64,000 nucleotides of DNA from Fonsecaea monophora. Its lineage: Eukaryota > Ascomycota > Eurotiomycetes > Chaetothyriales > Herpotrichiellaceae. How positions within the stretch are numbered: the first letter of the stretch is position 1; every line of letters starts with the position of its first letter. The stretch lies in NCBI RefSeq assembly GCF_001642475.1, contig NW_019174015.1:1-64000 (forward strand), in the 5' to 3' direction. This document shows, piece after piece, positions 45,001 to 56,733 of this stretch. The translations under genes were made by a program, and so were the position numbers. The notes under the pieces are model-generated. The model saw nothing but the letters and a program-made list of their open reading frames with translations, was not told the DNA's origin and did no database searches.

Positions 45001-48000
45001 GTCAGACTGTGTTCCCCGGAGCAGGCTACGTCGTCATGGCCATGGAAGCCGGCGTCAAGCTTAGCGGCGATCGGAGCATTCAACTTCTAGAAGTTCTGGA
45101 CCTCAAAATCGACAAGGCGGTCACCTTCGAGGATGAGAACAGCATGGTCGAACTCAACCTCAGTCTTGACGTTGACGCGTCGCAGAGTACGGATGCCTAT
45201 GCGGTCTATTCCTTCACCGTCGACTCGTGCCTCGCCAAAGAAGCGGGCCCTACTCGTTCAGTCACTGGCACACTGACCATCACCTACGGCCCAGCAACGT
45301 CCGATGCTCTGCCAACTGCCTCAGACGAGCCGGCTCATCTCAACGACGTTAGAATCGACAGGTTCTACAACATGCTCGACCAGGCTGGATACAACTATAC
45401 CAAGCAATTCCGCGGAATCACCAACCTGAAACGGGGTGACAGCAAGGCGTACGGTGCCATCCAGTTCCACCGCTTGAAAGACGGCCACCGAAACATGGTA
45501 ATTCATCCCAGCACACTCGATGTCGCCTTCCAGAGCATGATTGGGGCTTATGCCGCTCCAGGTGATGGGCGTCTGAGATCCCTCCTGGTTCCTACAGGTA
45601 TCGGTCGCATCGCTCTGAGCCCGGGGGTCGCTGATCACATCAACGCGTCGTCCAGTCAGGTAGACTTTATTTCCACCACTGTATCAAGCACTGGCACAAA
45701 TCTTCAAGGCGATATTGAGGTCTTTGACCCCGAGACCAAGGCAACGATGCTTCACATTGAGGGTATTGGCTTCAAGCCCACTATCCCTCCGTCGGCCGAA
45801 GACGATCATCATATGTACACCCAGTGGAGCTTTGGCCCATTGAATCCCGATGCCTTGCTAGACGAGGTCGAAAGACATGCCACAGAGCAGGACAAGAAGG
45901 ACGTTGCAGTTATCGAGAGAATCACTTATTGGTATATCCGATTTGTTTTGGACAATGTGACCGCCGAGGATCGTGAAAACGCATCCTTCCATTTCGCAAA
46001 GTATATCCAGTGGTGCGAACATGTCCTTAGTGAGACCCAAGCTGGACGCAATGTGTGGTATAAACCAGAATGGGATCAGGATACTCGCGCCGACCTTGAA
46101 GTAATGATCCGAGAGTAAGGGACCTTCTTATCGACACAGTTTACCATTTCGTCTGACCAATGTTCTAGAAATATATCCCAACCATTCGTGCGCCTCATTC
46201 AAAGAGTCGGCGAAGCTGCTCTGGACACATTCCGCAACGATGAGAATGCCTTCGACCTTCTCGACCACGACGGCCTGCTCACCGAGTTCTACAGCGGAGA
46301 AGTGAGTTATGGTCAATCTTATTACTATTATCAACGAATTCTGGAGCAACTCAATCATCGGTATCCAAACTTGGACGTTCTTGAGATTGGTACGTACAGC
46401 CATAGTAACTCCAGGTGCAACAATGACTGACAACGGCAACAGGAGCCGGCACAGGAGGAGCGACACGACTGTTCTTGAACCATGAGCAGCTCTCTTTCAA
46501 CAGCTACACCTTTACCGATATTTCACGCACCTTCTTCGAGCCGGCCGCCAACGAGTTTGAGCGGCATGCCGAAAAGATGGAGTTTCAACCGCTCGACATC
46601 CGCCGGCCTCCTGCTGAACAGGGATTCAAGCCCAACTCATACGACTTGGTAGCAGCATCCAACGTGCTCCATGCCACTCCGAACCTCCAGGAAACCCTAA
46701 CAAACGTTCGGTCTCTTCTAAAACCTGGTGGTCGGCTCATTGTGATCGAAATTGCACACCGCGAGCACACTCGTGTTGGATTCATTTTTGGATTGTTCCC
46801 CGATTGGTGGTCCGGCCATGACGAGGGCCGCGTACTGGCGCCCAATGTTTCTTATGCTGAGTGGGACAAACTATTGAAGAAAACTGGCTTCTCCGGCATT
46901 GACACGCGCTCTCTCGACCCAGACAGCACAACCTTCCCGAGCGGCGTCTTCCTTAGCCATGCAGTAGACGACTTTATAGGGAGACTGGATTCACCACTGA
47001 CTGCCACGGTTGAAGAAGATTTCTATGGCCCATTGGTTGTCGTTGGAGGCTCATCGCCGAAGACGGCCGAACTCGTCTCACAACTCGCCAGCATTCTGCC
47101 GCAACGTCAGCTGGACACTGTTCCGAACCTTCGAGAGATCATCAACTCCGACCTACAACCCGGATCAACCTTCATTGTGTTGTCAGAGCTTGATGAACAC
47201 ACGTTTGAGGGATTGGACGAGGAAAAGTTTGATGCTCTGCAAACCATTTTCAATGCAGCCCAACATGTCTTGTGGGTGACTGAAGACGCTTGGACCACAC
47301 ACGCACAGCAAGCCATGACAGTCGGCCTCCTCCGGACATTGCGTCATGAATACCCTGACATCCAGATCCAATTGCTAGATGTTGACAATGTTCAAGATCT
47401 GGAGCCTCGCTTCCTAGTCGAGACTGTGCTGCGTCTGGAGTACAGCGCGAAATGGGAGGACAGCGGCTCTCTATGGACGCAGGAGCCGGAGCTCTACCTC
47501 CGTGGCGGCAAAGTCCTAATACCACGTCTCAAACGCGATGTGGACAGGAACAACCGACTCAACTCGGGTCGGCGCCTGATCCTTGCGGATCTAGACCCCC
47601 GAAGGGAGATCCTGAGCCTGGAGTACGACCAAGGGAAGCCGTTCTTTGGAGCCAACGTGGAGCGAATTAGTCCTCTTGTTGACAACGAGACTTTGATCGA
47701 GGTCCAGGTACAGTATTCGCTTGCCAAGGCACTCCGGATCGGCCAATTCGGCTTTTATCATCTGATTCAGGGTTTCGTCGTCGGCTCTGATGGTAAGATG
47801 GTGGTGGCCCTTTCGAGCAGCAATGCTTCCTCTATCCAAGTGCCGTCTAGCCATGTTGTCTATGCCGGAAACCGAGAAGAGTGCGACAATCCGCCGCTCG
47901 TTAGCATCACAGCAGATATTGTTGCCAGAACTTTGATGTCTGACCTAGTAAAAGGCACAAATGTCGTCGTCTTGGAGCCTCCGAGCTTCTATGTCGAGAG

Positions 48001-51000
48001 TCTGCGCGACCAAGCTGCGGCAGCTGGTGTCTCACTGACATATGCTTCCACCAAGGCTCCTCCCAGAAGAGACGGTGCTCTGTGGATTCATTTACACGAA
48101 AAGGAGACGGAGCGAAGCCTGCGTCAGAAATTGCCAGCGAATGTTTCCGTGCTGTACGATTTCCTTGCCGATCAGAACCCGGCCAGTTTGAGCTCTCGAG
48201 TGGTCAAGTGTCTTCCACCTGCCTGCACGATCCGTGGACCAGACTACTTGTTCCAGACTATGGCGACGCCGGTGTCATCCTCGAGCGCTCAAGGGGCAGC
48301 TCAGATTCTCGTCGATGCTGTTAAGACGGTGCACAAGGACAGAGATATCAGCGACGTGCCTATTCTCGCTGCACGTGAGGTATTGGCTTCAAACATTCCT
48401 TCATCCAGCAACACGATTATAGATTGGTCGACAGACGAACATATCACGAGCCGTATCCGTCCCATTGAGTCAAACAACTTGTTTGTGGGCGATAAGACGT
48501 ACTTGCTGATCGGCCTTGCGGGTGACATGGGCCGTTCGCTTGCTCGCTTCATGGTGGAGCATGGCGCACGCCATCTCGTCCTGTCGAGTCGAGTCCCTAA
48601 AATCGACCAACGTTGGATCGACGACATTGCTCGCTCTGGAGGAAGAGTCATGGTGCTGGCCATGTATGTTGCCATTGTGTTATATTCTTGTATACGATAC
48701 TAACTATGTTGAAACCAGGGATGTCTCCAACGAAGCCGCCGTCGACAAAGGCCTGGCGGAGGTGCGCAGGTCGATGCCTCCGATCGCTGGAGTGGCGTTT
48801 GGGCCCCTCTTACTGCAGGATGTCATGTTCAAAAACATGGAGCTGCCGATGATGGAGATGGTCCTGGCACCCAAGGTAACAGGTGTTCGCTTGTTGAACG
48901 AGCGTTTGTCTGATCCTGCAAACCCGCTGGACTTCTTCGTCATGTTCTCGTCAATCGTGATGGTGGTAGGAAACCCCGGACAAGCCGCCTACAGCGCTGC
49001 GAATGCATACCTCCATGCCACAGCCCAGAAAAGACGCGCTCAAGGCATGGCCGCATCAACCATCGATATCGGTGCTGTCATTGGGGTAGGCTTCATTTCC
49101 CGCGCCGGTCGTGAGAATGAATCCCAAACCCGAAAGTTCCTTGCCGACGAGGTCAAAGAGTGGGAGCTCCATGCACTCTTTGCAGAAGCAGTTGTGGCCG
49201 GGCGAAAGCAGGAGCTCGACGACGTAGAACTCGTCACCGGCATGGTCCACATGGATGAGAAAGACCAGGAGCGAATTCCCTGGTACAACGACCCACGCTT
49301 TGCCGCATTCAAAATGTCTGACCGTCGTACCACTGGCAACGAAGCCACTGGCGCTGTCGCATCCCTGAAGGAGCAACTATCAAAGGCCGAAACCATCGAG
49401 CAGGTCCGCGATATCATCCTCGAAGGCGTGTCTAGCAGAATACGTGGAGCCCTGCTGATCGCCACGGCTGATGAGCTGAACCTGACAGCTCCTCTGATCG
49501 ACCAGGGAGTGGATTCTTTGTCGGCCGTGACCGTCGCCTCGTGGTTCGCCAAAAATCTCAGCCTGGACGTTCCTTTGCTGAAGATTCTGGGCGGCGCTTC
49601 GGCTACCGACTTGGTCGACGACGCTGTCTCTCGCTTGAATCCCGACCTGATTCCGCTGGTTGAAACTGGATCTCTAGAGGATGTAACGCCAACTACTGAA
49701 GGCGGGCCGGCTGCAACGCCATCATCGACCACCGGTACCTCCAATGAAAGTTCGACTTTCTCGGTAGAACACAATGGCGACATACCAACACCGCCTTCTC
49801 AGCCTTCTGAAGCGGACGAAGATGGATTTCAGCGCGTTGCACCGCTGTCCATCATGCAAGAATACACGTGGAAGCAGATGCAGCTCCCTCTGGAGCCAGC
49901 CACGTTCAACAGCACCATCGGCATGTACATGCAAGGTCCTCTCGACCTGGGTCGTCTCGCATGGGCTTTTGATCAGGCACTGCAGCGCAGCGACGCCTTC
50001 CGGACGTGTTTCATATCAGACTCTGACTCTGACATCAACGTTCCTATGCAAGCTGTTATGAGATTACCACGGAACTCTTTTCAAGCCGTAAAAGTGGCCG
50101 ATAGGAAGGCTGCCGAGGAAGCTTTTAGAGAGCTCCAAGTTGCCAGGTACGTATTGGAGAAAGGAGACACGCTGAAGGTCATTGACTACTTCTGGACATC
50201 CACGGACCACCTTCTGATCATCGCCTACCACCGATTGGTTGGCGATGGCTGGACCACCGAACACCTCTTTATCGACGTCAGCCAACTCTACAGTGGTCTC
50301 CCGCTCGAGCCAGCCCCCAGCTACGTCGAGTATGCGATTCGGCAGCGCGCGCAGCTCGCGTCAGGAGCTTTTGATGCTGACTTGGCTTACTGGTCCGGCC
50401 TCTTTCAATCTCTGCCACCCCGGCTGCCCATCCTCCCGCTCACCATCAACGACCCGTCCGACTTAGAAACCCTCGACTGGACCACGAACGAGGTTTCTAC
50501 AAGGCTCACTCGGATGGTAGCAGTCCGCATCAAGGACCGCAGCCGCAAACAGCAGACCACTCCTATGCACTTCTACCTCGCCTCGTTCCACATCCTGCTT
50601 GCGCGGTTGGCTGGCTCCGACGACATCACCATCGGTATCGCCGACTCCGGCCGAGCTTCCCTTGTTGACCAAGCCACAATGGGCTTCTTCGCATCGTACC
50701 TCCCTTTGCGCTTGACCTATGACTCCAGCCACGTGTTCAACGAAGCCCTTGGCTCCACCAAAGAGCAAATGCGTGCCGCTCTCCTTCACAGCGCCGTCCC
50801 CTTGCCCGCCATCCTCGACCGTCTCGGCCTACCCACCAAGCCCAGTGCCGAGCACCCCTTCTCTCACGCACCGCTCTTCCAGGCCATCTTCGACTACAAG
50901 CAAGGCCAGACGGAGAGCGGAAGTATTGGCGAGGCGAAGATTGTCGAAACCGACATCCCACGGGCGGGGACTCCGTACGACATCACACTGCAGATGGGGG

Positions 51001-51179
51001 ACGATCCGAGCAAGGGAGAGCCGTTGATTACATTCAAGTTGCGGAAGGCGACATATGGGGTCGGGGCAGCAGAGGCGCTGATGCAAGGGTATTTGTCAAT
51101 CCTGAACACCTTTGCGAGGAATCCCGTTCTCAGAGTCACAGATGCAGTGCTGGATCAGGGGATCAAAGCCCGGGGCTGA
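42063..51179 (+). CDS. Highly reducing PKS, KS-AT-DH-cMT-KR-ACP-C, LovB-like
   Basis: Four exons, 42063-46114, 46169-46389, 46443-48663 and 48719-51179, code for 2984 residues. Domains by approximate residue: KS 10-440 (Cys182 in DTACSSS, EAHGTGT, GHTEGTAG); AT 550-866 (Ser647 in GHSSGE); DH 942-1240 (His976 in HSLQGQTVFP); C-methyltransferase about 1350-1600 (LDVLEIGAGTGG); a degenerate linker without an ER nucleotide motif; KR 2108-2283 (LIGLAGDMG, MFSSI, AYSAAN); ACP 2385-2458 (Ser2431 in GVDSL); condensation domain about 2575-2984. There is no adenylation or release domain after C. The C-domain motif is HRLVGDG (His2669, Arg2670), so the catalytic second His of HHxxxDG is replaced. The start sits in a GCCACCATGG context. 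Introns have perfect branch points, for example TACTAAC near 48700. The lack of ER fits the separate enoyl reductase gene nearby, and the lack of a releasing domain fits the adjacent hydrolase. Confidence 0.96.
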
Positions 51180-51344
51180 AAACAGGTTGTCCGGCACCCG
51201 CTGATGCCGCAATAATAGATCTCAAGTATATAATCTCATTAGCCACCGGAAGCTCATAGTTTTCCCGTACTCTCATGCACTTTCGCCTCGCATTCTAAAG
51301 ACACGCCTTATTTGCCCGACTTGATGAAGAATAAATAAGAATGT

Positions 51345-52163
51345 CTATGCCATGCTTTGGCTCTCTACGCCACCGAGTCTGCAGATGTGCTTGACGACTT
51401 CGGCGACGTCGCCTTTCTGCGTCGGCATGTGGTGGCTGGTGTCGACTTGGACGACCGTGGCGCACTGTGGACGGTAGTGGTTCCGGACCAGCTGACGAGC
51501 GCGGCCGAGACAGAAGTCCCGGTTCCCGTGGATATGTAGTGTCGGGACGTCGATGAGGGCCGTGGTTACGCCCTGGGCCTGTGCGCGTGCGTTCAGCCAC
51601 AGCGACGCTTCACGAGGGAAGAAGCAGCAGCTGACGACGGCGAACTGTAGTGGTGGGAGGTTGGAGGGGAGGAGTTGGTCGCCTTCTCCTTGCTCTTCAT
51701 CATCGACCTCTTTTTCATTCTCGTCTTCTTCTCCGTGCTCCCGTTGCTGTCGCTGTCGCCGTCGCTCTCGTTCCCGCTGTTCCTGCTGCAGCCACAGCAG
51801 CATCGCCAGCGCGAGGCCGCCCTCGGAGAAGCCGATGGCCCCGACAATCTCCACATTTCCATCCACACGGCTCTCTCTCCAGTCCTCCAGACCTCGCTGC
51901 ACCGCGCCGCTGATCTCCCGGATACTGTCGTCGATGCTGACGTCGTGCCCGCCGAACCAGCCCCGGTACGGCTCCTGGCCGCTGAACATGGGCAGCACGC
52001 CCGGTCCGGGCGGACACTCGCGCGGGCCTTCGAGGAAGATGAACTCGAAGGCGTCGCGCAGCTGGTAGCAGATCCGGGCCATCTGGACGTTGAAGATGGA
52101 GCCCTTGGCGCCGGTGCCGTGGAAGCACAAAAGGGCTTTTTTCGGGGCGGGTTTGACGGTCAT
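51345..52163 (-). CDS. FSH-family serine hydrolase, LovG-like
   Basis: This single-exon protein has 272 residues and the alpha/beta-hydrolase FSH1 fold. It has the N-terminal strand KKALLCFHGTGAKGS and the nucleophile Ser113 in GFSEGG. The acid is Asp216 in HGNRDF and the base His244 or His245 in DTSHHMPT. In lovastatin biosynthesis the homologous LovG releases the polyketide from LovB, so the same role is proposed here. A highly charged, low-complexity insert of about 40 residues (about 126-165, Gln/Arg/Glu-rich) follows the helix after the nucleophile and is unusual. It is convergent with the PKS (166 nt between stop codons) and divergent from the enoyl reductase. Confidence 0.9.
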   Translation of the reverse strand: MTVKPAPKKALLCFHGTGAKGSIFNVQMARICYQLRDAFEFIFLEGPRECPPGPGVLPMFSGQEPYRGWFGGHDVSIDDSIREISGAVQRGLEDWRESRVDGNVEIVGAIGFSEGGLALAMLLWLQQEQRERERRRQRQQREHGEEDENEKEVDDEEQGEGDQLLPSNLPPLQFAVVSCCFFPREASLWLNARAQAQGVTTALIDVPTLHIHGNRDFCLGRARQLVRNHYRPQCATVVQVDTSHHMPTQKGDVAEVVKHICRLGGVESQSMA

Positions 52164-52763
52164 TGTCCTTTTTTTCTTTTTCTTTTTTTCGGGGGGGCAC
52201 TTGTGACCGCGTGTATCCTTATCGTCCCATGTCGTTGAAAAAGTACTTCTTTTCTTGTACCCCTGCTAAGGGAGGACGACTCTTGTTTCTTTCGTTTCAG
52301 AGGGATACTTGGAGAATACCCCCCGTCTCCTTCTCCCCAAAGTGGTTGTCTGGTGATTTGTCCGAATAAAGCCTAAAATCACCGAAATGGGCCCCCGTAT
52401 CGGGTTAGTGTGGAGTGGACCCACTACTTCATACATGTAGGGGGGGATCCACACCATGTCTTCCATTGCAGGAGGTGTACGAGGAACAGACCGAGTACGA
52501 GGTACTTACTTGTACCGATTGCTCAATGCAGAACCACAATGGGACGGAATGTATAGCGCAGCTGCGTCAAGCGACACAATCCTTATGACGGAGCACAGGG
52601 GTACCGTTCTTTACCTTGGTATAAGTATCATCCGCGACTTGGGCGCTTTCTCACTAAACAACCCCAGTCAACAATTACAATAGGCAAATCACAAACTCGT
52701 TCACTCTCCAACACCTGCTAATATATCCCGTGTAGGAGCTGAGACAACCCGCAGCTCGTCAGT
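52164..52763. promoter_or_regulatory. Divergent promoter region, hydrolase and trans-ER
   Basis: 600 bases that separate two genes needed by the same PKS, so co-regulation from one region is likely. A T-rich run lies just upstream of the hydrolase start (52169-52188). Confidence 0.5.
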
Positions 52764-54206
52764 ATGGGATCCGTCGGCATTGAAACGGCCAGAGGCTTCG
52801 TCCCGCCGACGACCCACCGCGCCATCGTCGCAGAGGCAGGCGACCGCATCGTCATCCGCGAAGACACGCCTCTCGCTCCGCTCCAGAGCCACGAATTCCT
52901 CGTCCGCACCGAAGCCCTGTCGCTCAACCCCAGCGACACCAAGATGCGGGGCGACTTCGTCACGCCCGGTGCGATGCTCGGGGCCGACTACGCGGGGACG
53001 GTGGTCGCGCGGGGCGCGGGCGTCACGGCCGTCGAGATCGGCGACCGCGTCTGCGGCGCGCAGTACGAGATGAACGCCAAGAGACCCTTGCGCGCCGCCT
53101 TTGGCCAGTTCAACATTCCGACGGGCCCGTTCTGGCTCAAGCTGCCCCCGTCGGTCAGCACCGAGGGCGGCGCCACCATGAGCGCGGCCATCGGCACCGC
53201 GGGCCTCGCGCTCGACAGGCTTGGTCTGCCCCTCCCGGACACGCCCGTCACAAAGCCCGCGCACGTCCTTGTCTATGGCGGCGGGACGGCCACGGCCACT
53301 ATCGCCATCCAGCTGCTCAAACTGTGAGTCTGTGCGAGGAAAAAACCCCCGATTCACGATACACACTTTCTTCTTCCCCCTTTGTTGGACAGTGGGGGGG
53401 TGACGAAAGTGTTGACGAGGGACCGTTTGGAGGTGATTGATCGATTGTTATGTGGCATGACTGATTGATCGGCGGGCACAGTGTCAATATGATCCCCATC
53501 ACGGCGTGCTCGCCGGTCCACAACGAGCGGCTCAAGTCCTACGGCGTCGAGGCGACTTTTGACTACCATGAATCCGACTGTGCGAGTCAGATAGTAAGTT
53601 GTGACCAACCCCGTGTAATATATCTACCCTCTGTGTGCATTGTCCAGAGTTCCCTTGGCTCTGTCATTTATTACAACTGCCCTCTACCACAATAACGTGG
53701 ATCCAGTTCTTATTTTTTTTTTTTCTCCGTTCAACAACAACAACATGACCCCGTCTATCCGTCCCCCGTCTGACCAAATCATCTAGAAATCATACACGCG
53801 AAACAACCTCCGCTACGCGCTCGACTGCATCAGCACCGTCGAATCCACGACGCTCTGCTTCGCGGCGCTCGGCCGCGCTGGGGGCAAATACGTCTCACTC
53901 GACCCCTTCGACACCGCCGTCGCCGCGACCCGCGCCGTCGTCAAGACCGACTGGGTCCTGGGCCCGAGCCTCTACGGCGAAGGGTGCGTGTGGCCGCCGC
54001 CGTACGCGCGGGCGCCGAGCGCCGAGGATTTCGCGTTGGGGGAGAGACTGTGGGCGATCGCGCAGAGGCTGTTGGATGAGGGCCGCTTGAGGCATCATCC
54101 GCTGAGGACGCTCGAGGGGGGTTTGGAGGAGGTGTTGGTGGGGATGGACATGGTTAGGAAGGGCGAACTTAGGGGCGAGAAGTGTGTGGTTAGGTTGACT
54201 TCGTAA
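52764..54206 (+). CDS. Trans-acting enoyl reductase, LovC-like
   Basis: Three exons, 52764-53323, 53482-53593 and 53787-54206, code for 363 residues, the usual size of the PKS trans-ER family. It is an MDR-type (zinc-free) NADPH oxidoreductase: N-terminal catalytic fold with LSLNPSDTKM and GADYAGTVV, then the nucleotide-binding VLVYGGGTATATIA motif at the end of exon 1, then SYGVEATFDYHESDCA, KYVSLDP and the C-terminal RLLDEGRLRHHPLRTLEGGL. Partners in trans with a PKS that lacks its own ER and reduces chosen enoyl intermediates. Both introns keep frame (phases 2 and 0). The exons are GC-rich compared with the introns. Confidence 0.94.
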
Positions 54207-54407
54207 AAGTCTGGCTCAGCCAGGCTTGGTGGTGTACCTCGCTTCTACCTCGTATAGAGAGAGGGCCATACTGGTTCGTTTACGGGGTTTATTGCTTGAA
54301 ATTTCATGGCAAACAGCGTGAGACGTAACTACCTACTAGCTATCTGCATAGTTACATATTACCGATAAAACGCCGTTGTCGTCCGACTCAGACACGTCCC
54401 TTACTTG
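54207..54407. other. Short convergent 3' region
   Basis: About 200 bases between the stop codons of the enoyl reductase and the P450. Nothing else is seen. Confidence 0.6.
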
Positions 54408-56308
54408 CTACTTTACTCTTTGAAGCTGCTCGAGACTCGCCCCAGGTCTGAAACGAAGCGTTGCCTCCACGCCCTCCTGCTTGATCCCGAGAGCCTCCCT
54501 CAACTTCCACTCCTTCTCCGGGTCAACCAGTCTTATCTGCTCAGATGGTCAGTCCTGCTCCCAACGTAAAAATGCCCTCTGCGGGTGTACGTGTGAGAGA
54601 ATATAACAGAAAGCCTCACTCACATCAAACGTCGAATACAGCGTCGCCACGAGCTTGTAGATCTCGCACCGCGCAATGTTCTTGCCCATACAGGCACGAT
54701 CACCCGCGCCCCATGTCAAATCTGCCCTGTTCATCCAGCGTAGCCGCTCGGCGTATTCGTCGGGGCTCTCTGTAGGCCCCTTGAGCCACCGCTCGGGCCG
54801 GAACAATCGCGCATCCGCGCCGTAGACGTCTTGGTTGAAATGAGTCGCGCCGCCTAGTATTGCGACAGATGTGCCGGCTGGGACACGGCGGCCGTCGTCG
54901 AGGACGAACTCGCGACCGGGAGGGATGGCGCGGCGGGATAGTGCTGCACCCAGCGGGAAGCAGCGCAAGGTTTCGTGGATGACGCCGTCGAGATAGGTCA
55001 TTTTCTGCACCTCCACCCACTGCGGCGGCATCTGGAGGCCCGAGGATTGCAGTTCGGCATGCAGTTTATCGGCGATCGAGGGCTGTTTCCCTAGAAAGTA
55101 GACCACGGCCGTCACGATCGCCGCAACCGACTCGCCACCAGCGAACAGGGGCGTCGTGGCATACCCGTGCAGCACCAGCTCGTCAACTGTCTGGGGGAAC
55201 TTCTCCTTTGTCTCCAGGAGCTGGTCGAGGAGGTCTTCGCGGTCGTTGGTCTTGGTGGTCGTCTTTCCCTGCGCCCTCCTGTTCTGGATGAGCTCGCGTG
55301 CCCGGCGGGGAAAGGAGCCCATGCGTTTGATCATGACCTGGGCCAGAGGGGTTCTTTTGAGAAGTGCAAAGACCCAAGGCATGCAGACGCCCTGTCGCGA
55401 TCGCATTGCCTTGTTAGTGGACAGTCACCACCCAAGGGGTTGTCTCTTTGTCAGAAACGCCCAACATACCATGGACCGGAACTTTTGGGCATCATGCAAC
55501 CCCTTGAACATGCCTTCTCGATCAGCTTCGCCCCGCATGAGTCCAAAGTCGACCGATGCCGTGACCTTCATGATCGTGTCGTATGCAACTGTGTAGAGAC
55601 ACACAGTGAGTCGAGAGTTAACACGCCAAAGGAAAAAGGGGTTGCTACTCACAATAATGCGCCCACTGGTAAACGGGCAGCGGCTTCTCCGTTACAATAA
55701 ACTCCTTGTTGAGCTGATGCACAAACTGAAGGATACACTCGTCAATGAAGCGCTCCGACTTTGTGACATTGGACATGGAGTAGATGCCTGCAATGGGCCG
55801 TTTAATGGCTGCGTGGTCCTTGGTGCTTTCCATGGCCAGGATGTTCGGGTAGACGACGCCATTGAGCTCGTGTCGCAACGGTTTAAAGTGATAGCTCTAG
55901 GGAGGTATTGCTCCGACTTAGCAAATTTCTTCTAGTGGGTAAAGAGTCTGTAAAATTGCATACTTTGGGAAGTGGTGACCTGTTGCCGTACACTTGCTCA
56001 ATCATGGCCGGGTCCGAGAAGAGCAGCGTGCGAGGACCAACCTGGACCACAGGGCCATATTCCTCGTGGAGTTGCACGATGGTCAGACGTGTGCGCTCGT
56101 GGTACGTGTCGAGCACTTGAAAGAGATCTGGTGCGCGAGTTAGATTTTCCATTGCACATCAGTCGATTGAGAAATATCGTGTTGACTGGATACCTGTATA
56201 ACGACGCCACCACGGTCCTGGAAAACGCCATAGTCCTGTCCGCAAGGGTGTGGCGAGGAACCAGATCAGGCCTGCAACCACGCCAGCTAGAAACAACGAG
56301 TAAATCAT
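54408..56308 (-). CDS. Cytochrome P450 monooxygenase
   Basis: Six exons, 56308-56194, 56127-55964, 55896-55653, 55588-55470, 55391-54624 and 54536-54408, code for 512 residues. The N terminus MIYSLFLAGVVAGLIWFLA is a membrane anchor, followed by the hinge FPGPWW. P450 motifs are AGGES in the I helix (298-302), ETLR (354-357), FRPERW, and the haem loop WGAGDRACMG with Cys448 as ligand. Each intron was set by phase and family continuity; for example the first intron joins RRYT to DLFQVLDTYHERT and removes an in-frame stop-containing stretch. The family is close to the fungal P450s common in polyketide clusters. It is likely to oxidise the released polyketide (inference). It is divergent from the second FAD monooxygenase. 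Confidence 0.93.
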
Positions 56309-56733
56309 CTTCTTGTTCTCCAGCACGATCACAATGTGTCGACGACAAAGTCAATTGTATAGCGCTGCTAGTCTTGGCTTATAATGAGAAGTTGGGATGT
56401 CCGACCACCTACAGGCTACCTCTATACATACTGGCTGCGTAGATACCAATTAGTACCAACAAACCCCGGAAATCGCCGAATGTATATGATATGTGAAGGT
56501 GTATTGCGGCACAGAAACCAGGTTCGGCCTGGGTTGGTTCCGCTGGACTCTTTTTCGAGGCGTTCAGAGAGAGCCAGTACGCAACGTCTCTATTGTGTTG
56601 TATTTACCGTGCTGCATAGGCATCCAATTAACAGACTGTTTGGATACTTCTAAAGTTGACAATTCGCCCGTAAACCATTACGGTGGGCTTTTCAATCCCA
56701 CTTTTACCCTTTTTCTGCTTCACTCGATTCAAG
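56309..56733. promoter_or_regulatory. Divergent promoter region, P450 and FAD monooxygenase
   Basis: 425 bases between two tailoring-enzyme genes. It contains the near-palindrome TACCAATTAGTACC at about 56444-56457; its meaning is unknown. Confidence 0.45.

Noticed and set aside
49800..51179. PKS-NRPS hybrid with an adenylation domain
   Set aside because: The sequence ends with the C domain; the next gene is a hydrolase on the other strand and no A-domain motif is present.
51675..52238. 187-codon open frame antisense to the FSH hydrolase
   Set aside because: It is a shadow of the GC-rich, low-complexity hydrolase gene and has no family features.
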